From an uncultured Prevotella sp. (GTDB taxonomy: Bacteria; Bacteroidota; Bacteroidia; Bacteroidales; Bacteroidaceae): DNA of 20,680 nucleotides. Made by a program: the position numbers and the translations under genes. Positions 7,474-14,853 of this stretch are shown here, piece by piece (the first letter of the stretch is position 1; every line of letters starts with the position of its first letter). The stretch covers positions 1 to 20,680 of the forward strand of contig CAJPPF010000027.1 in NCBI GenBank assembly GCA_905372445.1, in the 5' to 3' direction. A model generated the notes under the pieces. The model made no database searches and was not told where the DNA came from. It saw only the letters and a program-made list of their open reading frames with translations.

Positions 7474-9867
7474 ATGAAACTAACTTTATTTCTAAGGAAT
7501 CTTTCTTTTTATGTTTTGGTGTGCATTTCGGGAATAGCCTCTTCTCTAAAAGCTCAAACTCTAAGCATGTCATTCAACCCGGTAGCTTTTAGTGATTACA
7601 TCAATGCCCCCATTGAGAATTTCACACAAGCATTTACTACCAATGCCGAAGGAAAATACATGGCAGTTTACAATGGAAAGAGCTATCAACTCTCGGCAAA
7701 AGCTGATTCAAAAGCGTTGTTGGAATTTATGCAACTCATTCCTGACAACGGAACAAAGAATGATGTTATCGATATTCTCAATATTGGAAAAGACGCAGCT
7801 TTGCCATTGGGTGGCTTCATGGGAACGAAATTTTCGGGCACATCAGGAGGAATTAAGAAAACTGTCAATGAAACCATCGATTTGCTCAATAATGCCAATG
7901 CAGGACTTCGCATTTCATCGATTTTCAACCCCAAAGCAGGAGTTTATTTTGTGATTGATTACCAAGATGGAAATTACAAGCTTGTGTTGACACGCAATGT
8001 GCTCCCTCTTTATGTTGATGAGCTTTCGGCATTGGTTGGCACTAATTTTGAGCAATTCTATCAAGAACATTTTTATATATCGAACAAAGTTAACATGTTT
8101 GGTATGATTAGTTTGTACTTTGATGCGGTGCGCAACAGCGACAATGTTAATTTCAACATGAATTGTGAAGCCGATGGTTCCAAAGAGAAAATCAAGGAAA
8201 TAAGCATTTATTTGAACAAAAATGACAATCTAAATATTGATAAATCCATAGAAATATGGAAAAAAGAAGTCACAGCATTTCTTGCCATTTTCAACAAAAA
8301 TCCTGTAAAAATCTATTCAACCGATGTTTTTGGAAGTGTTAAGCAGAACTTTTCAACATTAGAAGAAGCCATCAACTTTGTTACAACCAATCAACGCAAA
8401 GATGGAGTTATCGTTTCTGTTGAAGTGGGCATGAATGTTGCCAATTTAATCATTAATCAAAAAAATGTGTACTATCTGTTTCAACAAAATAGCAAGAAAC
8501 CTGCTGTTGTGGTTAAATATAACCTACCAGCAGATTCGCCGCTGTCGTTTGAAATAGAAGCAAATGCAGAAGTTTTGGTTGATTGGGGCGATGGAAATCA
8601 AGTAAGTGCGGGTAGCAATCAAAGCATGATAAGCGGAAAATTGCGCGGTTCTGAAGTAAAACTTTATGGCGACATTCTTAGTTTCAACTGCGAATCGACC
8701 AATGCCCAAGCCTTAGACATCAGTGGAGCACCCAACATGAGCGAAATCCTGTGTGCACACAACAATATCGACAAGCTGATGCTTAGCTATAATCCAAAAC
8801 TTAAGTCGATTGATTGCGAAAAGAATAGACTAACCTCTTTGAACACAAGCAAGCTGGTTAATCTTGAGAAGTTGCTTTGCTCTGAAAATCAGTTGCACGC
8901 AATCGATATCTCCAACAATAAGGCATTGAAACGTCTCATGATTGCTGATAATGGATTGACCACACTTGATGTTTCGTGCAACAAAAAGCTCAATGTGCTC
9001 AATTGCTCTAACAACAATATTGAAACTCTTGATTTGCAGGAAAACGGAGAACTGCTCCAACTCATTGCCGGCAACAACAAACTTTCAACCATTGATTTAA
9101 CAAAATGTGCTCAATTGGAGAGACTGGTGCTAAAAGGCAATGCCCTCAATGAGATTAATCTTGAAAATATGCCAAATTTACAATTCTTAGATGTCTCAAA
9201 AAATAAATTGCGCAGAGTAGAGTTGGCTAAAATGAACAACCTTGTCGAATGCATGTTGCAAAGCAATGAACTCACCACTGTCAACGCGCAAAACATGCCA
9301 GCAGTTATGCGTTTGAACGTGGCATGCAATAAGTTGGAAGATTTAGATGTTGAAAAGAACATCAAATTGCGTGATCTCTACATCTACGGCAACACAATGA
9401 AACACGATGCCACTCTCTCGATTGCTCAAACCATCTATGATCGTAGTGGTGAAGGAGTGCCAGGACACATCTATGTGGTGGGAAGTAATTTGTCGCAAGA
9501 TAATCAGATTACGAAATCGACGGCAAGCATGTTGATTGGCAAAAATTGGGAAATGTATAGGATAGAAGAGGACAGTGATGGGAATCTTCAAGAGTTTTTG
9601 TTAACAGTTGAAGATTTTGAAGATTTGCCTTCGTCCATAACATCGACTACAGACGAAAACAATAAATACACTTTGCAAGGGCGCATTCTTGGTTGCAATG
9701 AAGTCATGACTGGAATACAAGTGTATAACCTTGCCGGCAAGCTTGTAGACAGATGTATGCAAAAAGGTTTGCAATATGACCTTTGCAACCTTCCGAACGG
9801 CATTTATGTGTTTGTAATATCTGACAAGAACGATAAACAGCAAGTGCTCAAGATTACCCTCAAATAA
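7474..9867 (+). CDS. Secreted leucine-rich-repeat protein with T9SS sorting domain
   Basis: The 797-residue protein is probably exported and surface-attached or released. A signal peptide (1-27, ending LKA before QT) leads into a region of unknown fold (about 28-360). Near its end is a PKD-like strand ending in DWGDG (370-374). Eleven consecutive 21-residue leucine-rich repeats follow (about 412-644), patterned LxxLxCxxNxLxxLDLSxNxx, several with Cys at the inward position as in internalin-J-type repeats. A linker (645-725) precedes a C-terminal type IX secretion sorting domain (about 726-797: GIQVYNLAGKLV, LPNGIYVFVI, KITLK). LRRs usually bind other proteins, so adhesion or host interaction is plausible but unproven. 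Codons are visibly more A/T-rich than in the flanking genes, and the gene is bracketed by inverted 20-bp repeats, which suggests separate acquisition. Confidence 0.9.
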   Translation: MKLTLFLRNLSFYVLVCISGIASSLKAQTLSMSFNPVAFSDYINAPIENFTQAFTTNAEGKYMAVYNGKSYQLSAKADSKALLEFMQLIPDNGTKNDVIDILNIGKDAALPLGGFMGTKFSGTSGGIKKTVNETIDLLNNANAGLRISSIFNPKAGVYFVIDYQDGNYKLVLTRNVLPLYVDELSALVGTNFEQFYQEHFYISNKVNMFGMISLYFDAVRNSDNVNFNMNCEADGSKEKIKEISIYLNKNDNLNIDKSIEIWKKEVTAFLAIFNKNPVKIYSTDVFGSVKQNFSTLEEAINFVTTNQRKDGVIVSVEVGMNVANLIINQKNVYYLFQQNSKKPAVVVKYNLPADSPLSFEIEANAEVLVDWGDGNQVSAGSNQSMISGKLRGSEVKLYGDILSFNCESTNAQALDISGAPNMSEILCAHNNIDKLMLSYNPKLKSIDCEKNRLTSLNTSKLVNLEKLLCSENQLHAIDISNNKALKRLMIADNGLTTLDVSCNKKLNVLNCSNNNIETLDLQENGELLQLIAGNNKLSTIDLTKCAQLERLVLKGNALNEINLENMPNLQFLDVSKNKLRRVELAKMNNLVECMLQSNELTTVNAQNMPAVMRLNVACNKLEDLDVEKNIKLRDLYIYGNTMKHDATLSIAQTIYDRSGEGVPGHIYVVGSNLSQDNQITKSTASMLIGKNWEMYRIEEDSDGNLQEFLLTVEDFEDLPSSITSTTDENNKYTLQGRILGCNEVMTGIQVYNLAGKLVDRCMQKGLQYDLCNLPNGIYVFVISDKNDKQQVLKITLK

Positions 9868-9921
9868 AACCATAACTTGCTACTATTCCTTTTTAGGAAC
9901 AGAGTAAAGCTCCAATATATT

Positions 9922-9941
9922 AAACCCGAATCGGTCAATAG
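9922..9941 (+). repeat. 20-bp 3'-end repeat, copy 3 (LRR gene)
   Basis: AAACCCGAATCGGTCAATAG lies 55 bases after the LRR stop, in the same orientation as that gene. It differs from copy 4 at three positions, two of which still pair as G-U in the hairpin. Confidence 0.65.
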
Positions 9942-9980
9942 AGCGCAGTGCTTTTTTATATCAAAGAAAAAAAACTACTG

Positions 9981-10000
9981 CTATTGACCGGTTTGGGATT
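9981..10000 (-). repeat. 20-bp 3'-end repeat, copy 4 (sulP side)
   Basis: On the minus strand it reads AATCCCAAACCGGTCAATAG, in the orientation of sulP, about 220 bases past the sulP stop. It forms the second arm of the hairpin with copy 3, and an inverted pair with copy 2 around the LRR gene. Confidence 0.65.
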
Positions 10001-10067
10001 ATGTCGCATATAACGACAGGCGTCACATTCTGCCCATATACGGAGTGGAACAGCCGTTCTCGTTTAT

Positions 10068-10109
10068 TATAGTCATCCCATTAAAAAGCAAGGGAACAAA
10101 ATGACTATA
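10068..10109. repeat. 9-bp inverted repeat, structured intergenic element
   Basis: TATAGTCAT (10068-10076) is the exact reverse complement of ATGACTATA (10101-10109). Just inside, CCC (10077-10079) can pair with GGG (10092-10094) across an asymmetric ACAAA loop. There is no T-run on either side. It may be part of the sulP 3' end or a protein site; function unknown. Confidence 0.4.
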
Positions 10110-10150
10110 TACTGGATATAACACAGTAAATTACATACCTTATTTATTAT

Positions 10151-10173
10151 TATTGGTGTCCGGTAAACCAATA
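10151..10173. repeat. Small hairpin downstream of sulP
   Basis: TATTGGT (10151-10157) pairs with ACCAATA (10167-10173) around a nine-base loop, 46 bases past the sulP stop on the minus strand. The following minus-strand bases are AT-rich (ATAATAAATAA) without a T-run, so termination is only possible. Confidence 0.3.
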
Positions 10174-10219
10174 TCTGAACCCTTCACTACAGATGCAATC
10201 GCGTATAAACCGTTTCAGT

Positions 10220-11905
10220 CTATAAGTTCGCTTTCAGGAATGTGGTGCATTCCTCGAATGAGTTGAACGTGTTCTGCTCGGGAACAACATGCGGTATGAG
10301 TTGCATCTTCTCAAGAAGGTAACGCGGTTGTGGCTGAATGATAGTCATCAGTACAATCTTACCCCTCTGCTGAAGTTCCTTTATTGCCGATTCCATTGCA
10401 TACACACCACTTTGGTCCATGAACTTCACCCGCTTCATTCTCAATATGACAATCTCCGCATCATCAGGCACAGCCGCCATAACTTTATTGAAACCGTTGA
10501 TGCTGCCGAAGAATATCGGACCATGAAAACGCTCGATGAATATCTTGCGCTTTATATCATCTGGCAGCCCGGCTTCATCAGCCCAAGGACTCTCCGGTTC
10601 AGTAGCGTTCATCGTTACGTAGCTGCCTTCGGCAAGGTCGCTCACGCGTTTCATGAACAACACACAGGCAATGACCATGCCGATGCCGACAGCTGTCAGC
10701 AAGTCGACAAAGACCGTTGTGAAGAACACGACGACGAGCACGAAGGCATCAGCCTTTGGAATCTTGCGTATATCGCGGAAACCGCGGAAGTCGATGATAC
10801 CCCAGCCTACCGTGATTAGTATTCCGGCAAGCACCGATAGCGGAACATACTTGACCAATGTTCCTGCTCCGAGCAATATAGCAAGTAGGAATAGCGAGTG
10901 AATCATTCCCGACAACTGTGTGCGTCCGCCTGATTTAACATTCACCACAGTCCGCATTGTAGCGCCGGCGCCGGCTATGCCACAGAACATTCCTGAAACG
11001 GCATTGCCTATACCCTGACCAATCAGCTCCTTATTTGAGTTATGATGTGTCTTCGTGATGTTGTCGGCTACGACCGACGTGAGAAGTGTATCGATACTTC
11101 CGAGACCGGCAAGTGTCAGTCCCGGTATTATTGCAGCCTCTGTTAGTGCCCACCAGTCAAGCCCGGCAAGACTCACCTTGGTAAAGAACGGCATTGGCAG
11201 ACCAGAAGGAATCTCGCCGATGGTCATGCTCTTGTCGATGCCTGTAAACAGTGACACGAACGTAAGAACTATGAGGGCAACAAGTGTCGCGGGGACTTTC
11301 TTCGTTATAAATGGAAATAGCCGTACAACCAATATTGTGGCTATACCTAAGAGCAACGGTATGACTGTTGTCATCTCTGCAAGCATAGCAGGAAACTGCG
11401 CCACCATATCTACCACAAGCACCGGCGACTTCATGCCTATGAGAGGATAAATCTGCTGCAGAATGATGATCACTCCAATGCCCGACATGAAACCTGACAG
11501 AACAGGATAAGGTATGTAGCGCACATATTTTCCGATACGGATTATTCCAAACAATATCTGGAAGAGTCCGCAGAACAAACCTGCAAGCGACATGGCTATG
11601 AGCACCGCGTCGAAACTTCCGCCACCTGACACCCACGCTCCGCTGACGAGTGATGCCGTGATTACAGTCATCGGGCCCGTCGGTCCTGAAATCTGACTGT
11701 GTGTTCCGCCGAACAATGATGCGAAGAAACCAAGCAGTGTGGCACCGACAAGACCTGCAAGTGCACCTATCGACGACGATGCGGGCGAATCGATACCTCC
11801 AAATGCCTGAATGCCAAACGCCAATGCCAAAGGCAACGCAACGATGCCGGCAGTTATGCCGCCGAAGATATCTCCTTGAATATTTTTAGCTAATCGTGAG
11901 TACAT
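10220..11905 (-). CDS. SulP family anion transporter with STAS domain
   Basis: This is an integral inner-membrane transporter of 561 residues. The N-terminal 430 residues carry the SulP/SLC26 core, with about 10-14 hydrophobic helices, the GGITAGIVALPLALAFG helix (about 15-31) and FGGTHSQISGPTGPMTV (about 65-81), which forms the substrate site in the family. The C-terminal STAS domain (about 443-556) contains KFMDQSGVYAMESA with Ser499 at the conserved regulatory position. SulP members carry sulfate, bicarbonate, dicarboxylates or other anions; the sequence alone does not settle which. No carbonic anhydrase or sulfate-assimilation gene is next to it. It has its own candidate promoter with a perfect inverted repeat over it. 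Confidence 0.92.
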   Translation of the reverse strand: MYSRLAKNIQGDIFGGITAGIVALPLALAFGIQAFGGIDSPASSSIGALAGLVGATLLGFFASLFGGTHSQISGPTGPMTVITASLVSGAWVSGGGSFDAVLIAMSLAGLFCGLFQILFGIIRIGKYVRYIPYPVLSGFMSGIGVIIILQQIYPLIGMKSPVLVVDMVAQFPAMLAEMTTVIPLLLGIATILVVRLFPFITKKVPATLVALIVLTFVSLFTGIDKSMTIGEIPSGLPMPFFTKVSLAGLDWWALTEAAIIPGLTLAGLGSIDTLLTSVVADNITKTHHNSNKELIGQGIGNAVSGMFCGIAGAGATMRTVVNVKSGGRTQLSGMIHSLFLLAILLGAGTLVKYVPLSVLAGILITVGWGIIDFRGFRDIRKIPKADAFVLVVVFFTTVFVDLLTAVGIGMVIACVLFMKRVSDLAEGSYVTMNATEPESPWADEAGLPDDIKRKIFIERFHGPIFFGSINGFNKVMAAVPDDAEIVILRMKRVKFMDQSGVYAMESAIKELQQRGKIVLMTIIQPQPRYLLEKMQLIPHVVPEQNTFNSFEECTTFLKANL

Positions 11906-11906
11906 A

Positions 11907-11958
11907 AAAAATCACTAATAATGTATTGTCTTTGAATTAATACAAAATTAGTGATTTT
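11907..11958 (-). promoter_or_regulatory. sulP promoter with 12-bp perfect inverted repeat
   Basis: AAAATCACTAAT (11907-11918) and ATTAGTGATTTT (11947-11958) are exact reverse complements 28 bases apart. The distal arm overlaps the -7 box TAATTTTG (minus strand, 11943-11950) and the proximal arm begins two bases before the ATG. A transcript starting near 11936 would contain only the proximal arm. A DNA-binding regulator site is therefore more likely than an RNA hairpin. No good -33 TTTG is visible. Confidence 0.5.
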
Positions 11959-12031
11959 AAAATGTTCTTTTATTCCTTCAGTGTATCGAAAGAATATAGA
12001 TGTATGTATTTTTGACAATAGTCAATACCGA

Positions 12032-13369
12032 TTATGCCTCAGCTGCTGCTAAGAGAATCTCGCTAAGCGATGGGTGAGCATGCACAGTATGTGCAATATC
12101 AGCGATACTGCCGCCGCTGTTCATCACCACGGCAACTTCGTGTATCAGGTCGCTCGCATGAGCACCGAGGATATGTGCCCCTAGGATGCTGTCATCGCCG
12201 GCAACGAGAATCTTCGCAAGTCCCTCGTCGGCATTCATTGACAGCGCCTTGCCATTAGCACGATACATTGCCTTCTTAACCGTATACTCCACAGCTTCAG
12301 CCTCAAGCTGTTCTTCGGTCTTTCCGACCATAGCGACCTCAGGAACGGTGAATACTGCGCTCGGAACAATGTCTGAGAACTTTGTATCGACACCCAAGAT
12401 ATGATCTACGACGGCATAGCCCTGGAATGTGGCGGCATGCGCCAATTGAAACAGTCCGTTGGCATCACCTATGGCATACACTCCGCTGACCGAAGTCTGA
12501 CAATGCTCGTCAACTGTAATACCGCGACCCGTGAAGTCGATACCGATATCAGCAAGGTTCAACGCGTCAACATTGGCTGCACGACCTACTGCCATAAGCA
12601 CCTTGTCAGCTTCCACGCTCTGGAGTTTTCCCTTTTCTTCGAAGTCGACCACGAGCGTCGTTCCTTCATGGATTTCCTTTGCCGCCGCCGAAGTATGGAA
12701 CACGATGCCTCGTTTCTTCAGTGCTGTACGCAAGCGCTTGGCAATGTCGCGGTCGAAATTGGGAAGCACTTCCTTGCAGAACTCCACTACCGTCACCTCC
12801 GAGCCGAAAGCATTGAAGATAGAAGCAAACTCAAGTCCTATAACGCCACCGCCGATGACGCAAAGGCGTCGTGGCACAGCATCAAGGCTTAACATCTCCG
12901 TGCTTGTGAGCACACCCTCGGCATGAGCACCGGGGATAGGCAGGAATTTCGTGGTGCTGCCGGTAGCGATGATGATGTTACGGGCTTCGTATCTCGCCTC
13001 ACCGACGCTGACTGTATTCTTGTCAACAAAACGTGCCTCACCCTCAACAAGCGTTATGCCTGGTGTCTTCATCAGTTGCGCAATACCGGCACGCAGCGAT
13101 TCTACAATCGCTCCCTTGCGTTCCATTGCCTTCGACAAAGAGAATGCGACCTCGCCGGTTGCAATGCCTTGTTCGCCGGCACTCCTCACCTCGTCAAGCA
13201 CCTCTGCCGTGTGGCATAGACACTTCGTAGGTATGCACCCCACGTTAAGGCAGGTTCCACCAAGAAGATTCTTCTCAATGATAACGACCTGCTGCCCCTT
13301 TCGCGCAGCACGTACAGCAGCTTCATAACCACCAGGACCTGCACCTATAATGATGATATCTGTTGTCAT
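12032..13369 (-). CDS. lpdA: Dihydrolipoyl dehydrogenase (L protein of glycine cleavage)
   Basis: The 445-residue FAD flavoprotein reoxidises the dihydrolipoyl arm of the H protein with NAD+. The FAD dinucleotide fold is IIGAGPGGYEAA (7-18). The redox disulfide is GGTCLNVGCIPTKC (Cys40 and Cys45), the NAD-binding GGGVIGLEFAS lies near 173-183, the second FAD motif GVYAIGDANG near 295-304, and the catalytic dyad HAHPSLSE has His432 and Glu437. It is the last gene of the operon and overlaps gcvPB by four bases (ATGA), so translation is coupled. No E1/E2 dehydrogenase genes lie nearby, so glycine cleavage is its evident partner, though it may also serve other 2-oxoacid complexes. The segment AATCGGT overlapping its stop faintly resembles the 20-bp repeat. 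Confidence 0.96.
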   Translation of the reverse strand: MTTDIIIIGAGPGGYEAAVRAARKGQQVVIIEKNLLGGTCLNVGCIPTKCLCHTAEVLDEVRSAGEQGIATGEVAFSLSKAMERKGAIVESLRAGIAQLMKTPGITLVEGEARFVDKNTVSVGEARYEARNIIIATGSTTKFLPIPGAHAEGVLTSTEMLSLDAVPRRLCVIGGGVIGLEFASIFNAFGSEVTVVEFCKEVLPNFDRDIAKRLRTALKKRGIVFHTSAAAKEIHEGTTLVVDFEEKGKLQSVEADKVLMAVGRAANVDALNLADIGIDFTGRGITVDEHCQTSVSGVYAIGDANGLFQLAHAATFQGYAVVDHILGVDTKFSDIVPSAVFTVPEVAMVGKTEEQLEAEAVEYTVKKAMYRANGKALSMNADEGLAKILVAGDDSILGAHILGAHASDLIHEVAVVMNSGGSIADIAHTVHAHPSLSEILLAAAEA

Positions 13370-14841
13370 AGCGTCCAGAATGTGAATTTTGGTTCCTTCA
13401 CTGCCTTGACATCATCAAGACGGCGTATAGGAGTGTTGTGAGGAGCTGTCTTCACTTTCTCACGCTCATCGCGTGCCTCAACGGCAATCTGTTTCATGAC
13501 AGCGATGAAATCATCGAGAGTGTCTTTGCTCTCCGTTTCCGTAGGCTCTATCATCATTGCCTCGTGGAACAACAGCGGGAAGTAAATGGTTGGTGCATGG
13601 AAGCCGTAGTCGAGGAGGCGCTTTGCCACATCGAGTGTCCTGACATAGTCCTCATCATGCCTGCCACCGTATTCCTCTCGTAGTCCGTCGAACACAAACT
13701 CATGCTTGCAGAGCCCTTCGATAGGCAGTGCATAGTGGCTCTTAAGGCATTCCTTAATATAATTGGCATTAAGTACAGAGAGTTTTCCTGCCATAGGAAC
13801 ATTCTCTTTTCCTAACGACAGCAGATAAGCGTATGCCCTAATCAGAATACCGTAGTTGCCCAAGAATGCCGAAATCGTACCTAACGACATATCGTCCTCG
13901 ATGATGTTATACCTGCCGTCTTCATTCTGTACGACCTGCGGGTTAGGCAGGTAGTGCTCCAATCCCTCGCGAACACCTACAGGACCGCTGCCCGGACCGC
14001 CTCCGCCATGTGGTGTAGAGAACGTCTTATGCAGATTGATGTGCATCACGTCAAAGCCCATATCGCCCGGACGACACACGCCGAGCATCGGGTTCAGGTT
14101 CGCTCCGTCGTAATACATCAGACCACCGCAGTCATGTATCAGTCGTGCTATCTCCGGTATCTTGCGCTCGAAGATACCGAGGGTGTTCGGATTGGTCATC
14201 ATCATTCCTGCGATATCAGGTCCAAGTAATGGCTTCAAGTCCTCCACATCGACAGTGCCGTCAGGCAATGAACGCACTTCAACGACCTTGAATCCTGCAA
14301 CAGCAGCCGACGCCGGGTTGGTGCCGTGGGCGGAATTGGGTACGATAATCTTTGTTCGCTCCATGTCGCCGCGCTGTTCGTGGAATGCCTTGATGACCAT
14401 CAGTCCCGTCAGTTCGCCATGTGCTCCGGCAAATGGGTTAAGCGTAAAGCGCGAAAGACCGGCAATCTCCGACAGTGTCTTCTGCACTTCGTCGTAGAGC
14501 TTCAACGCTCCCTGAGTGTATTCCACAGGCGTAGCAGGATGAATATTAAATCCAGGCAGAGCTGCCAACTCATCATTTATCTTAGGATTATACTTCATTG
14601 TACAAGAGCCGAGAGGATAGAAGCCGGTGTCTACGCCGAAGTTGTTGTTCGACATATTTGTATAATGACGCACAACGGTCAGTTCGTCACACTCAGGAAG
14701 GATAGTTTTCTTCGTGCGACGGAGGTCTTGCGGAATGTCTGCCAGCGTATAACCGCTGATCTCACTCTTAGGAAGGGAGTAACCTATCCGACCTGTCTTT
14801 GACAATTCAAATATCAGTTTTCCGTAATATACATTATTCAT
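13366..14841 (-). CDS. gcvPB: Glycine dehydrogenase (decarboxylating) subunit 2
   Basis: The 491-residue protein is the C-terminal half of the split P protein. It binds pyridoxal phosphate through Lys272 in INLHKTFSTPHGGGGPGSGP, the family signature. Other conserved blocks are GFYPLGSCTMKYNPK (73-87), PFAGAHGELTGL (136-147) and NSAHGTNPASA (169-179). With GcvPA it decarboxylates glycine and passes the aminomethyl group to the lipoyl arm of GcvH. In many bacteria P is one chain of about 950 residues; here the two halves are separate genes 12 bases apart, in the order A then B. Length is typical for the split form. Confidence 0.96.
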   Translation of the reverse strand: MNNVYYGKLIFELSKTGRIGYSLPKSEISGYTLADIPQDLRRTKKTILPECDELTVVRHYTNMSNNNFGVDTGFYPLGSCTMKYNPKINDELAALPGFNIHPATPVEYTQGALKLYDEVQKTLSEIAGLSRFTLNPFAGAHGELTGLMVIKAFHEQRGDMERTKIIVPNSAHGTNPASAAVAGFKVVEVRSLPDGTVDVEDLKPLLGPDIAGMMMTNPNTLGIFERKIPEIARLIHDCGGLMYYDGANLNPMLGVCRPGDMGFDVMHINLHKTFSTPHGGGGPGSGPVGVREGLEHYLPNPQVVQNEDGRYNIIEDDMSLGTISAFLGNYGILIRAYAYLLSLGKENVPMAGKLSVLNANYIKECLKSHYALPIEGLCKHEFVFDGLREEYGGRHDEDYVRTLDVAKRLLDYGFHAPTIYFPLLFHEAMMIEPTETESKDTLDDFIAVMKQIAVEARDEREKVKTAPHNTPIRRLDDVKAVKEPKFTFWTL

Positions 14842-14853
14842 AGCGTGAGTATT

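Larger units (their letters stand above)
9922..10000. terminator. Long hairpin, probable bidirectional terminator
   Basis: Arms 9922-9941 and 9981-10000 are inverted copies of the 20-bp repeat: 17 Watson-Crick pairs, two G-U pairs and one mismatch as RNA. After an AGCG bulge the stem continues inward (CAGT with ACTG, then T6 at 9951-9956 with A8 at 9967-9974), leaving a loop of about ten bases. From either strand the RNA would show arm, T-run, A-run, arm. It lies 55 bases after the LRR stop and about 220 bases after the sulP stop. The T-run is inside the hairpin rather than after it, so it is not a standard intrinsic terminator. Confidence 0.55.
9868..10219. other. Convergent intergenic region between LRR gene and sulP
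   Basis: This 352-base gap separates the 3' ends of two convergent genes and has no convincing coding sequence. It holds three inverted repeats: a long hairpin made of two 20-bp repeat copies (9922-10000), a 9-bp inverted pair (10068-10109) and a small 7-bp stem (10151-10173). Short T- and A-runs occur in the loop of the first. The likely role is bidirectional termination. Confidence 0.6.

Noticed and set aside
7290..10000. Classical transposon with terminal inverted repeats around the LRR gene
   Set aside because: There is no transposase, no target-site duplication, and the same repeat occurs singly beside asnA and fhs, so it is not a specific transposon end. Kept only as a possible cassette.
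12019..12034. AATCGGT at the lpdA stop codon as a sixth copy of the 20-bp repeat
   Set aside because: Only seven contiguous bases match; the CCCAA half is absent and the bases after it do not align without gaps.
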